From: Pirellulaceae bacterium
GTDB taxonomy: Bacteria > Planctomycetota > Planctomycetia > Pirellulales > Pirellulaceae
Assembly: GCA_019636375.1 (NCBI GenBank)
Contig: JAHBXS010000003.1
Location: 1 to 64,000, forward strand
Length of the DNA stretch: 64,000 bases
Direction: 5' to 3'
Part shown: positions 27,572 to 37,384 of the stretch, piece after piece
Position numbering within the stretch: position 1 is the first letter of the stretch
Layout: each line of letters opens with the position of its first letter
Position numbers and translations under genes: made by a program
Notes under the pieces: model-generated
What the model was told of the DNA's origin: nothing
Databases searched by the model: none
What the model saw: the letters and a program-made list of their open reading frames with translations, nothing else

Positions 27572-27903
27572 ATGACATTCTCCTTGTGATTTCAGTTCTT
27601 GAAGTGGACTGGCTTAAGACGCAAGGTTGCTTCTTGAATTGTCTTTTCCAATTTTGATGGTCTTCGTTTGAACGCGAGAACGCAAAACGAACCAAACGCA
27701 ACCTCGGCTGAAACCGAAGGGATGCAAAGTGAATGCCAAAACGAAAAAACTGGATTTTGCATGTTAAATCGTGATTTTTTGACGAATCCAGCTGCTCGCT
27801 TGCGCTCTTTCGCACGGGGCGCGGGCCGAATCCGCTCATTTTCGAGGGAAGTTTGAGTAAGCTTGCCTATATGAATCAGTAACGCAAAAAAATCGGAAAC
27901 TAC
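27572..27903. other. Intergenic region with divergent promoters
   Basis: No gene seen in 332 bp between the micro-protein (minus) and the DUF1877 gene (plus). It should carry both promoters; no element could be placed. Confidence 0.4.
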
Positions 27904-28527
27904 ATGGGACGAGAAATTAGGCTGCAGGCGTTTCCAGAAAACTGGCCGTTGTTGACACGGGTTCGGACAGGCAAAACGTCAGGAGATTTTATTCAAACTG
28001 CGAAGATCTACCTTAGTTGGTTGCGTGGGAAACACAGGCAAACTCCCGCCGAAGCCTATTTTGCACAGGAAACCGACGAAGAGTACCTTGCGATCTGTCA
28101 CGAAACGCTAGAACTTGTGACCACCCAGCCCCAGATTCTTTGGCGAGGGGCCGACCTTGATCGACGATTCGAAGTCTTGCATTTTCTGCTTTGTGAATCG
28201 ACGGATTCTTTGGAGACACGCGACGCTTTTACATACGCCATTTACGGTAGGGAGCCAATTCATCCAGATGCGACCGCTACGCAAGGGGCTCCGATCAAAT
28301 GGAACGACGCCGATACGACTCGGCGGATTCAAAAAGTCTTAGACGAAATTGAGTATGCCGATGTGGCCATTCATTTTGGCACGGAAAAATTTCTGCGTGA
28401 GCCGCTCTATAAAAAATCGACGGACCGGCGCGAACCGATCGGCCTATACAGTTTTTATTGCGAGATGAAAGAATATTATCGCTCGGCTGCGCGTTTTGGA
28501 AACGCAACCATTGTCATTCTGGATTAG
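27904..28527 (+). CDS. DUF1877 (YfbM-like) protein
   Basis: A 207-residue protein. The DUF1877 signature is LDRRFEVLHFLL near residue 85 (the YfbM equivalent is LDKRW..LHF), followed by AIYGREPI, a TTRRIQKVLDEI helix, and a C-terminal helix YFCEMKEYYRSAARFGNATIVILD-like segment in which the last residues match the YfbM end. The family is cytosolic, often found near toxins or in variable loci, and has no proven function. It starts with ATG, with a weak ribosome site. It is not clearly linked to the yhaO gene 219 bp downstream. Confidence 0.75.
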   Translation: MGREIRLQAFPENWPLLTRVRTGKTSGDFIQTAKIYLSWLRGKHRQTPAEAYFAQETDEEYLAICHETLELVTTQPQILWRGADLDRRFEVLHFLLCESTDSLETRDAFTYAIYGREPIHPDATATQGAPIKWNDADTTRRIQKVLDEIEYADVAIHFGTEKFLREPLYKKSTDRREPIGLYSFYCEMKEYYRSAARFGNATIVILD

Positions 28528-28745
28528 CCCTTGCAGGCTGGAGAAACACAACTGCTAGCACTTGCAGTTGATTTGTTGCTCTATGAGATGCTGGTAAGTT
28601 GGGATAGACTTTTAAGCACCAATGATCTCGCAGAAAGCGGTCCACAATTCTCGGGTTGGGTCGTTTTGACGCCCGGTGATTTGATGGCACGTCCGCTCGT
28701 CAACTCAAGGCAGTGAGATTGTTCGCAACTCAGGAAGGGTTTTTT

Positions 28746-29993
28746 ATGAACGAGGAACTCAAGTTCATTCATGCGTCCGATTTCCATTTGGATCAACCAA
28801 TGTCGGGACTGGCGCAAATTCCGCCGCATTTAAAGGAGTCGCTGGTCAATGCGCCTTATCTCGCCGCGACTCGAGTCTTCGACTTGGCGATAGCCGAGCG
28901 GGTTGACTTCGTGCTGTTATCAGGCGATCTGTTTGACTTGGAAACTGCCGGATGTCGCCCTGCTTCATTTTTGTTGTCACAGTTTGAGCGACTTGCGGAG
29001 AAAAAAATCGCCGTCTATTGGTGCGGCGGTGCTGTCGATCATCCAGATCGCTGGCCGAGCGTCGTCGAGCTCCCCAAAAATGTCCGGACGTTCAGTGCGA
29101 ACATCGTAGAAGAGGTCTACCATCATCGTTCGGGACACCCGGTAGCAACCATCTTAGGAAGCGGGCATGATCCTCAGCGGCAAACCGGTTCGGATTTTTC
29201 GGTTGATTCGGTCGAGATTTTTCCGATTGGTTTGGCCTATGGTGAATTCGATACTAACGCGATCACTGCTCGCAACATTCGTTATTGGGCGCTGGGTGGG
29301 CGGCATCAGCATCAGGTCCAAGAGCGCGGAAATAGTTTAGTTGCCTTTTCTGGCTCGCCCCAAAGTCGTCATCCTACTGAGGTCGGGACTCATGGTTGTT
29401 GTCTCGTACGGGTCGACAAAACTGGCCAGATTCGCACCCAGTTCGTTGAGACCGATGCGTTTCGATGGCTGCCTCAAGAAATTGAAATTGCCGAAAATGC
29501 CACCTCGGAAGAAATCGAAAATGTCTTCAGTGATCGGGCCCTGAGATTGATTAACGAACATCCCGACCGCCAACTCCTGGTTTCGTGGCGTATTTCGACC
29601 ACTGGGACGTTCAACCCAAAACTGCGCAACGAGAAAATCTGCGAAGACCGCTTGCAATGGTTGCGAAAGGAATTTGGAATCTCACCAACCGGGTTGTGGT
29701 CGGTTTCTCTGGACATTGATGCACCATCCAGTTTGCCTTCGGGTTGGTTTCAAGAAGACACGATCCTGGGGGACTATCTGCGAGCGATTTCACGTTACCG
29801 CGAAGACCCGTCGATTCAAATTTCGCTGCATGGCTACTTGCCCGCCATCGTCGAACAAGATGCAACCCACGCCATCGGTAGATTGAATGGCGAAGATCGC
29901 GACAAAGTACTTTCGGCGGCAACGCTCGTGGGCGTCGATTATTTGGCCGCGCATCGCGACTGGAATGATGCCGTGGCCTCAAGCGAACAATAG
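28746..29993 (+). CDS. yhaO: SbcD/Mre11-like DNA repair exonuclease, YhaO type
   Basis: A 415-residue metallophosphoesterase started at ATG 28746 with an AGGAAGG ribosome site. Nuclease motifs are in order: FIHASDFHLD (motif I, about 6-15), LLSGDLFD (motif II, about 56-63), and a GGRHQH-type motif near residue 185. The C-terminus is a short capping domain. It is followed by a YhaN-like ATPase gene after 53 bp, as in the YhaO-YhaN pairs of Firmicutes, and the two should form an SbcCD/Mre11-Rad50-like end-processing complex. Confidence 0.9.
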   Translation: MNEELKFIHASDFHLDQPMSGLAQIPPHLKESLVNAPYLAATRVFDLAIAERVDFVLLSGDLFDLETAGCRPASFLLSQFERLAEKKIAVYWCGGAVDHPDRWPSVVELPKNVRTFSANIVEEVYHHRSGHPVATILGSGHDPQRQTGSDFSVDSVEIFPIGLAYGEFDTNAITARNIRYWALGGRHQHQVQERGNSLVAFSGSPQSRHPTEVGTHGCCLVRVDKTGQIRTQFVETDAFRWLPQEIEIAENATSEEIENVFSDRALRLINEHPDRQLLVSWRISTTGTFNPKLRNEKICEDRLQWLRKEFGISPTGLWSVSLDIDAPSSLPSGWFQEDTILGDYLRAISRYREDPSIQISLHGYLPAIVEQDATHAIGRLNGEDRDKVLSAATLVGVDYLAAHRDWNDAVASSEQ

Positions 29994-30046
29994 AACGGAC
30001 ATCGCCATCAAGTTGTTGTGGCGAAATTTAGGACAGGAGATCGATT

Positions 30047-33000
30047 GTGAAAATTACTGACCTGCAAGTTGAAGGTTTTGGAGTTTGGAAAGGCCTGAAC
30101 GTCGATCAGGTTTCTGAGCGGGTGTCCGTTTTTTATGGCCAAAATGAGGCTGGAAAAACGACGTTAATGCAATTTGTCCGGTCGATGTTGTTTGGCATTT
30201 CTGCCGAGCGCCGCGAGAAGTATTGCCCTCCCGTCTATGGCGGTTTGGCCGGCGGTTCAATTTTCGTCAAAGCGCCCCAAGGGACATTTGAGATTCAACG
30301 CTTCATCGATTTGAAACGACCTGACGATCCTGTTGGGGAACTTTCACTCATTGATCAACGCAGCGGTGATTTGCACGGAAAAACCATGCTGGAAAGCCTT
30401 TTGTCCAGCATCGATGAACCGATCTTCAACAACGTGTTTGCGGTCGGCCTTCGCGAAATCCAAGAATTAGGGGCACTGAATAATACTGATGCAGCAGATC
30501 ACCTGTATCGCTTGACCAGCGGGCTAGATCGCGTTTCATTAGTCGATGTCATGCGCGACCTTGAACGCCGTCGGACCAGCCATTGGGCGAATGATCCAAA
30601 AGTCGATTCCAAGGTGACTCGGCTCAAGGCCCGCCGCAAAGAACTGCTTCAAGAGATTGACGAACAACGTCAACAGGCCAAACGGTGGTCCAAGGTGGCC
30701 GGACACGTCAAAGATGCAAGCCGTCGCCTTGATGAATTGCAAATCGAACTGAAACGTGTCGAACGAGAATCGAGACTGACCGAACTCGCCATCCAGTTGT
30801 CAGAACGGTGGCAGGCTCGCGACGTTGTCCAAAGCCAAATCGATGCCTTTGGCGTCCTACCAGATCCTAAAGATATTTCTGTTTCTACACTCGATCAACT
30901 TAATCAGAAAATTGCCAAACAACAGGAACGCATTCAACAAATCCGCCGCGAACGAAAACAAATCCTGGCACAACGAGATGAGTTAGGCATTGATGACAAC
31001 GTGTGGGAATTGCGAACCAAAGTGGAAGCACTCCAGGCCCATACGCCCTGGATCGAATCTCTCGAGCGACAGGCCGACGACTACCGCAATGAAATTGAGC
31101 GAATTGAATCTTCAATGGCTGGCGAGATCGCTGGTCTTGAAGGCCAGCTTAAACTTAAAAACAGAGATCTTTCAGACCTTGCCAATCGCGGGATTCGAAC
31201 TCTCAAGCCGCTGGCCGTCAACTTGACCGACCAGCAAAAGAAACTGGTTCGACTCAAGGACTTAGCTGACAAGGCAAAGTTCGACCTGAACCAACACGAA
31301 AAACAACTTGGCGGCAACTTTGCCGATTCCACGAGTTCCATTCCGGACTCGCTCGAAGATACCGGTCGCCACGTGAATCGCCTTCGCCGTCGAATCGAAC
31401 TCGACGAGAAGATCGACAAACTTCAAAAGTCTCGTTCGCAATTGGAATTGGAAATCGACAATGTTGTCGAAGACCAAGTCCTGCCGTTTGGAAAACTGGC
31501 GGTGATCGGGGTGGTTTTCATTGCAGGATTTATTCTGTTCGGATTTGGCGTTCTCAGTTCGGGCGCATTCCCCAACTGGAACTCGATTTTTGGACAGGTG
31601 GGCAGCGTTTCCCAAGACGTCGGGATCGTAATGCTGATCATGGGCCTATTCTGCGGCTTTGTCGCGTTGGCGATTAAGTATCACTGGGAGCGTGTCGCCA
31701 AGGATTCGATGGATGACTTCCGCCATCAAATTGAGATGGTTCGCAGTCAGTTAAAGCGTGCGCGTGCCGAGCGAGACGAAATTGATCGCTTATTGCCTCA
31801 AGGGGTACAACAAGTTGAGTTGGAGTTGCAAGATGCCGAATCAAAGCTTGCGCGACTCGAAGGTCTAGTTCCGCTAGAGAACAACGCAAAAAATGCAAGA
31901 ATGCGATTCGAGGATATGCGCAGACAGATTACCGCACAGGAACGTGAGGTTGAGGAATGCGAAAAACGCTGGCAGTCGAGCCTGCGGGCCTTGGGACTCC
32001 CCGATTCTTTGACGCCGATCCAAGTTCGCGAGGTGAGTGTCCGCTCGGGCCGATTGGCCGAACACCAAGCCCGCTTGGAGGTTTGCCGCCACGAACTGGG
32101 GCTTCGCGAAAAGGAACTGCTCGCGATGGGAGCTCGCGTCGCTGAATTGTTGGCGATCGCCGGAATCAAGTCGAAAGAAGAGATTCGAGCACCGCTCAAG
32201 GCTGTTCAACATTTGAACGAATTGATTAATGGTCAACGCCAACTCTTCAATCGGCAACGAGAGTTGAAATCTGATTACCTCAGTTTGCGAGCAACGCTAG
32301 ATAAAGCACGCCGTGAATTCGAACGACTTCAATCACATCGCAACAAACTATTGGCCGTTGTGGGGGTCGAAACCGAAGACGAATATCGCCAGTTCGACAT
32401 GAAACATGCCTCGCGAGCGAAGTTGATCGAAAAGCGCAACCAACTTTCCGAACAAATCGCAGCAGGGTTAGGTTCTGGCTGGACGGAAAAAGATGTTCAG
32501 CCACTGTATCATGCCTATGCAAAAACTGGTCTGGAAAAGCGTTGGGAACAAATTCTCGGCGAAATGGAAGTGCTGAAGACTGAGCAGGCGACCCAGTTAC
32601 AGCTTCGCGGCGAACGTCTTCAGGAACTCAAAATCCTTGGCGAAAATCATCGCCTAGACGAAGCTCGGTTGGAACTAAACGCCATCGAGGCCGATTTAAA
32701 AGTCGCTTTCGACAATTGGCGCCGACTCGCAACCAGTTCTCTGTTGCTCGATTCCATTCGCGAAGGCTACGAGGCAAAGCGGCAGCCGGAGACACTTCGC
32801 GAGGCCTCAGATTATCTCAAAGAAATGACTGAGGGGCATTACGTTCGCATTTGGACCCGCCTGGTCGGGGAAGAATTGTTGGTGGATAACCACGAAGGCG
32901 AGACGATTACCGTTGACAAACTTAGTCGTGGGACGCGTGAGGCGGTATACCTGAGCTTGAGGCTAGCATTGGTCACAGTGTTCGCTCGCCGAGGAGCCGT

Positions 33001-33421
33001 CATTCCGCTGGTCTTTGATGATATCCTCGTCAATTTTGATGCGCGACGGATGCGAACGGCAGCCAAACTGCTGATGGAGTTTTCCTCACATGGCTACCAG
33101 TTGATGATGTTTACGTGCCATGACCATGTGCGTGATTTGTTCCATTCCTTGGGAGCAGATGTTGTGATCTTGCCTAATCACAAGGATGTCGTCGAACACG
33201 GTGCGAAGCCGACACGTTATCGAACAATCGAACATCAAGTCCCGGCACTTCCTGTTCCATTGGCTCCCGCCAAAGCGAAACCGGTTTTCGTCGAACGTCC
33301 TCCAATCGAGCTAGTGCCTGATGACTTTGATGCGGAGTTGGAATTCGAGATGGCGGCGGTCACGAAGGCGGAAACCGCTTACGCCGCAACGGGCGAAATT
33401 AACATTGCCCGAGCTGGTTGA
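30047..33421 (+). CDS. yhaN: SbcC/Rad50-like ATPase, YhaN type, with central membrane hairpin
   Basis: A 1124-residue SMC-like protein from a GTG start with AGGAG upstream. Walker A is GQNEAGKTTLM (about 29-39). Long coiled coils occupy about 180-470 and 560-900. In place of a zinc hook the centre has two hydrophobic helices (LAVIGVVFIAGFILFGFGVLS and VGIVMLIMGLFCGFVALAI, about 485-545), a YhaN feature. The C-terminal lobe has the ABC signature LSRGTREAVYLSLRLAL, Walker B PLVFDDILVNFD (about 1000), and HDHVRDLF for the switch. A 60-residue unstructured tail follows. It should act with YhaO in processing DNA ends, perhaps at the membrane. Function in repair versus defence is not resolved. Confidence 0.9.
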   Translation: MKITDLQVEGFGVWKGLNVDQVSERVSVFYGQNEAGKTTLMQFVRSMLFGISAERREKYCPPVYGGLAGGSIFVKAPQGTFEIQRFIDLKRPDDPVGELSLIDQRSGDLHGKTMLESLLSSIDEPIFNNVFAVGLREIQELGALNNTDAADHLYRLTSGLDRVSLVDVMRDLERRRTSHWANDPKVDSKVTRLKARRKELLQEIDEQRQQAKRWSKVAGHVKDASRRLDELQIELKRVERESRLTELAIQLSERWQARDVVQSQIDAFGVLPDPKDISVSTLDQLNQKIAKQQERIQQIRRERKQILAQRDELGIDDNVWELRTKVEALQAHTPWIESLERQADDYRNEIERIESSMAGEIAGLEGQLKLKNRDLSDLANRGIRTLKPLAVNLTDQQKKLVRLKDLADKAKFDLNQHEKQLGGNFADSTSSIPDSLEDTGRHVNRLRRRIELDEKIDKLQKSRSQLELEIDNVVEDQVLPFGKLAVIGVVFIAGFILFGFGVLSSGAFPNWNSIFGQVGSVSQDVGIVMLIMGLFCGFVALAIKYHWERVAKDSMDDFRHQIEMVRSQLKRARAERDEIDRLLPQGVQQVELELQDAESKLARLEGLVPLENNAKNARMRFEDMRRQITAQEREVEECEKRWQSSLRALGLPDSLTPIQVREVSVRSGRLAEHQARLEVCRHELGLREKELLAMGARVAELLAIAGIKSKEEIRAPLKAVQHLNELINGQRQLFNRQRELKSDYLSLRATLDKARREFERLQSHRNKLLAVVGVETEDEYRQFDMKHASRAKLIEKRNQLSEQIAAGLGSGWTEKDVQPLYHAYAKTGLEKRWEQILGEMEVLKTEQATQLQLRGERLQELKILGENHRLDEARLELNAIEADLKVAFDNWRRLATSSLLLDSIREGYEAKRQPETLREASDYLKEMTEGHYVRIWTRLVGEELLVDNHEGETITVDKLSRGTREAVYLSLRLALVTVFARRGAVIPLVFDDILVNFDARRMRTAAKLLMEFSSHGYQLMMFTCHDHVRDLFHSLGADVVILPNHKDVVEHGAKPTRYRTIEHQVPALPVPLAPAKAKPVFVERPPIELVPDDFDAELEFEMAAVTKAETAYAATGEINIARAG

Positions 33422-33938
33422 GCCGGCGAGCGGTGAAGCTGAGGGAGCCCCAAGCGATTCGTTCATGTTGAGTGACTCGAATCGTTTAGTGCAACTTTTT
33501 GGGAATGTTTTGAAAAGAGTATCAGCGTTCGCAAAAATTTCTTGTTTTTTTCCATCGCAACGAACGGCCAAAAACCTAGGAAAATAGCGTCCTGACTTTG
33601 ACTGGCCTAACGAGTAAGCGCTCCCAGTTTCCAGGCACCTCGCGCGTCGCTATCGATCGCTAGATAGCAGCCGTCTCGCTAGCTGTCGCATTTTCAGCAG
33701 GCGGTAAATTTTTCCCGTTTTACCCAAAGGGACTTGGCAATCTAACGTATTTTCGCGTTGTTCGGCCAATGTCAAAACTGGCGGTCAGGTAACTTTCTAT
33801 TTTCAATGAAAAGCCCCACGATTGGCGGGAAATTCACCGATTTAAGATACATAGAACGGGCGGTAAATCTGCTCGAAAGGTTTTATGCGCGACAGGTGGT
33901 CACGCATGCACAGTGGCTTCCGCTCGAAAGTCAATTGA
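33422..33938. other. Intergenic region after yhaN
   Basis: No gene seen in 517 bp. The sequence is AT-rich and has several short poly-T tracts but no clear hairpin terminator. Confidence 0.45.
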
Positions 33939-36551
33939 ATGATGCATCGGCAACCTGATTTTCGACTCACATCGTGCAACATTTTGCGATGGTTGCCGCA
34001 ATTAGTCTGTGCTTGGGTGACTGCTACGACCGCAGGGCTCGTTTGCTTTCTTGGGACTGGAGTTTTTTTTGAAGGTGAATGCAAAGAGTCGATTTCTTTC
34101 GAGCATTCGTTCGTGAGTCCGGTTTGTTTTCAGGACCCTTCAACCGGAAAACAATCTCCTGTAAAATCGAAAAATTCTCTATTTGAGCGAATGACCGATG
34201 GGAAAGAATTCTCGCCGAGTGAGGGTCAGCGATCGCCACAAGAATCAGCCACAAGAGGGTTGATTACCGATCAAACCAACCAGCCAAATGCCTTAATTCA
34301 GCCACTCTCGAAACGGCCAAGCATTCATCAAACGTTAACTGATAGTTCAGCGAGACAGTCACAAACCCCTCCTCAAACCTCCGACCCATCGCTCGTTCCA
34401 ATTCAACCACTTTTGCCGATCAAACAATCGAACATGGCGCAGGCCGATAGCAATTCGGCAATTGAGAACCGAGACGGTCAGCGAGTCGTGCCTACAAAAA
34501 CCACAACTGAAACAGGTAGTGAGTTTTCGTGGATCCCACCGCAGTGGCTCCTTGACCGTTTGCAGGGTCTGGAAAGTTATTCATCGACGACATCTTGGGC
34601 CACAACGGTTGCCGCAACGCTTCAGGACTTGGCGACCGTCCGGTCGTATGTTGATCCCCAGTGCGATGTCATTTTGAAGCAGTTGGCCATCCTGACAGAC
34701 GATGCCCAAAACGTGATTGATCGCGCTGTCCAACGTCAGGAATTGGCCGCAGCGTCTCAGGTACTGCGAATTCGTTACGACCTAATGAAATCTCAAGAGT
34801 TATGGAAGCAGGTCATTCGGCTAGCTCATCGTAACGAACGACGAGTGACCGACGATCAATCTCCTTTCCGCATAGCATCGTTCTCAAGAAACTCGATGTC
34901 CGGTCTCGATCCAAGTTGGCGAGAGTATTTGATGATTGATAAACTCTTGAGCACTTTGTCCGACCCAACAGCATCCGACTCCCACAAGCGGGCTCAGGCA
35001 CGAGCGACACTTGCAAGGTTAACGGCACCTACGTTGAGCGACCAACAATCCGCATACTTGGACCATTTCGTTACCGCCGAACTCGTTCAACAACTCCGAG
35101 CAACCGCCATAGAAGAAGTCGATTTGGCGACTTTGGTGGAGAGTTTTGACGTCTACCAAGAAGCTAAGTCTGGAGTCCACGCTGCTTGGATTGGCCGAGA
35201 GTTTCAAAACTTGCTTTGGCGACCAGAACCGGAGGCAAACGAACTTGCCACAGCAATCGATTCGCACTTGCGAAATGCCAACGTACGAATTTCAGTTTCA
35301 GATCGCTGGCTGAACCGATTGTTGCCGCCAGTACAAGAGGCTGATGAGCCCGTTTCAGAAAATGTTATGGGGGCTCAGGTATTCGGTCAAAGTAGAATCG
35401 CTAATCGGCTGCAATTCCGTTTTGTACCCGACAACTCACGTATTCAAATCATACTGGAATCGGTCGGACGCGTCGTTTCCTCTACGGAAGCGACAAAAAG
35501 CGGGGTGACGGTTAGCAATCAGGGGAACGCTCGCTTCCATGCCTTGCGTCGATTATGGATCGGAAATCGTGGAATTGAAACCGACTCCACTGAGGCACGC
35601 TCCAATTCGAATAACCAAGTCGTCAAAATCCGTTCGAACATGGATGGTGTACCACTTTTAGGGCCGCTTGTACGACGAATTGCCGAGAAAGAAATCCAGG
35701 CACAACAGCCAGCAACAAAACAACATGTTGAGCAAAAATTAGCCTCGACCGTAAAACAACGTTTCGAGGAAGAGACAGATGCTCAACTGTATCAACTCCA
35801 AGATTATCTCGTCAGAAATTTGATCGAGCCGTTAACGATGTTGGAGTTGGAGCCGGTTCCGATTGAAATGAGAAGCACCGAAGATCGCATGATCATGCGC
35901 TACCGTTTGGCTGGCCGCGATCAATTGGCAGCCAGCACGGCAAGGCCAGCAGGGTTGGACAACAGCCTATTGAGTATGCAAGTTCACGAGTCCGTGATCA
36001 ATAATTTGATTAATCGCCTAGAACTCAATGGGAATGAATTCACGTTGATTAGTTTTCGGGAGCATCTTGCTCAAACGTTGGGCGTGCAGCCGACCTCCGA
36101 AGATGACTCGGACGAGGGTGACGGAATCGAGGCCAATATCAAATTTGCCCCTTACGACCCCATTCGTCTGTCCTTCGAAGAGGATCGCATCCTGGTCGAA
36201 TTCAATTTAAAGCACTTGCAAATTGGTAAAGGGAAAAAGTGGACCAATATTACGGCGAGCGCCAAATATCGCTATGAGATTAACGGCCTCAAAGTTACCT
36301 TGGAACAAGATGGGGAAGGTGTCGTTTTAGAGGGTCGCAATTTCAACATCCGCGATCAAATTGCCGTGCGGTCAATCTTCACTAAAATCTTTCGGAATGA
36401 TTTCACCTTTTCGGTGTTACCTCAAGGGATTGTGGATAAAGTCGCGACACCGATGCATATCACTCAATTCGACATCATCGATGGCTGGATTGGAATCTCG
36501 ATCGATGACCAGTCTCCGCGCGTTTCAAGCCTGGGGCAATTGGGAAATTGA
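33939..36551 (+). CDS. Large secreted orphan protein
   Basis: An 870-residue protein starting ATGATG at 33939. Residues about 15-45 are a signal peptide or anchor (LVCAWVTATTAGLVCFLGTGVFF). Residues about 50-190 are Ser/Gln/Pro-rich and disordered, followed by a helical domain (about 195-430) and a C-terminal beta-rich half. Two segments in this half look like copies of one module: about 465-545 (ISVSDRWLNRLLPP, FVPDNSRIQIILESVGRVVSS) and about 690-860 (VHESVINNLINRL, FEEDRILVEFNLKHLQI). No enzyme motif was found. It runs toward the minus-strand island and ends 56 bp from it. Confidence 0.7.
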   Translation: MMHRQPDFRLTSCNILRWLPQLVCAWVTATTAGLVCFLGTGVFFEGECKESISFEHSFVSPVCFQDPSTGKQSPVKSKNSLFERMTDGKEFSPSEGQRSPQESATRGLITDQTNQPNALIQPLSKRPSIHQTLTDSSARQSQTPPQTSDPSLVPIQPLLPIKQSNMAQADSNSAIENRDGQRVVPTKTTTETGSEFSWIPPQWLLDRLQGLESYSSTTSWATTVAATLQDLATVRSYVDPQCDVILKQLAILTDDAQNVIDRAVQRQELAAASQVLRIRYDLMKSQELWKQVIRLAHRNERRVTDDQSPFRIASFSRNSMSGLDPSWREYLMIDKLLSTLSDPTASDSHKRAQARATLARLTAPTLSDQQSAYLDHFVTAELVQQLRATAIEEVDLATLVESFDVYQEAKSGVHAAWIGREFQNLLWRPEPEANELATAIDSHLRNANVRISVSDRWLNRLLPPVQEADEPVSENVMGAQVFGQSRIANRLQFRFVPDNSRIQIILESVGRVVSSTEATKSGVTVSNQGNARFHALRRLWIGNRGIETDSTEARSNSNNQVVKIRSNMDGVPLLGPLVRRIAEKEIQAQQPATKQHVEQKLASTVKQRFEEETDAQLYQLQDYLVRNLIEPLTMLELEPVPIEMRSTEDRMIMRYRLAGRDQLAASTARPAGLDNSLLSMQVHESVINNLINRLELNGNEFTLISFREHLAQTLGVQPTSEDDSDEGDGIEANIKFAPYDPIRLSFEEDRILVEFNLKHLQIGKGKKWTNITASAKYRYEINGLKVTLEQDGEGVVLEGRNFNIRDQIAVRSIFTKIFRNDFTFSVLPQGIVDKVATPMHITQFDIIDGWIGISIDDQSPRVSSLGQLGN

Positions 36552-36607
36552 CTCAATTCCCGCGGATCGCGAAAGCGAACGGTTCTGTGATAAGCAAAAA
36601 TAGAAAA

Positions 36608-37384
36608 TTATTCAATCGAGTCGCTCTGCGCCCTTAGGCGTTCAATGTCATCTTTCAAGAAATTGTACAAACTTTTGTTTGAATCTGTCTTTTTGATTTC
36701 GAGTACCGGGATTTCCCGTGTCTTCCAGCTAGAAGTAGTGTACAACGAAACAATGCCTTCATCGTCTCCCAAACAAAGAGTGTACATCGGATAGTACAAA
36801 ATGAACCGAATTGATAGTTTGCCGTGGTGCTCAGACTCCTTTTGCAGGCTTTTTAAAGACCTGACCGTCTCATTAATCTTTTCTTTGGTTCGTTCAATCT
36901 CGTCCTCAAGAGTTGAACCATCTACGCATGTCTTTTGTGCTATTGATTTAAGGATTTCCTCTTCGGGTCGAAGCAGGAAAACTTCGGTTATTGTGGACTT
37001 GTTTCTCAGTCGCTGCCTTAGTAGTTCAAACTTACGATCTCCTATCCAAGTCTTTCCATCATTAAAAACAATTGCCAAATTTTTAGATTTCAAAATGATA
37101 TTTGTATAGTCCGCATTGTCGGCACCGATGTATGAACGATGAAGTCCCGAATGATGAACAGATTCATGAATATTCAAATATTTCAGCAGTTGTCGCGTAT
37201 GCTCCTTTTCTGCAAGAAATTTCTCTGAAATCGAAATAAGACCGACAACGATAAACGCCGCAGCCAAGTGGTCCAAAAAGACACCCCAGAATTTTGATGA
37301 TTCCGCCACATAGGTTCCTATCAAAAGACCTAAAAGGCCTGCAATAATAAACGTCAACGCAACCACGATACGACTCATACTCAT
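36608..37384 (-). CDS. Two-TM protein with PLD-like cytosolic domain, putative effector
   Basis: A 258-residue protein. Two membrane helices lie at about 6-27 (VVALTFIIAGLLGLLIGTYV) and 37-53 (LDHLAAAFIVVGLISI). The cytosolic part (about 90-235) reads as a PLD-superfamily-like fold: SKNLAIVFNDGKTWIG, a helix, ITEVFLLRPEEEIL, a helical insert, then LSIRFILYYPMYTLCLGDDEGIVSLY. The HKD catalytic motif is absent, so it may sense or bind rather than cut. Its ATG overlaps the end of the 815-residue DAC-like gene (ATGA), so the two are translationally coupled. The layout, membrane helices plus a ligand-binding-like domain beside a nucleotide cyclase, is what is seen for membrane effectors of second-messenger systems. 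That role is inferred. Confidence 0.65.
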   Translation of the reverse strand: MSMSRIVVALTFIIAGLLGLLIGTYVAESSKFWGVFLDHLAAAFIVVGLISISEKFLAEKEHTRQLLKYLNIHESVHHSGLHRSYIGADNADYTNIILKSKNLAIVFNDGKTWIGDRKFELLRQRLRNKSTITEVFLLRPEEEILKSIAQKTCVDGSTLEDEIERTKEKINETVRSLKSLQKESEHHGKLSIRFILYYPMYTLCLGDDEGIVSLYTTSSWKTREIPVLEIKKTDSNKSLYNFLKDDIERLRAQSDSIE

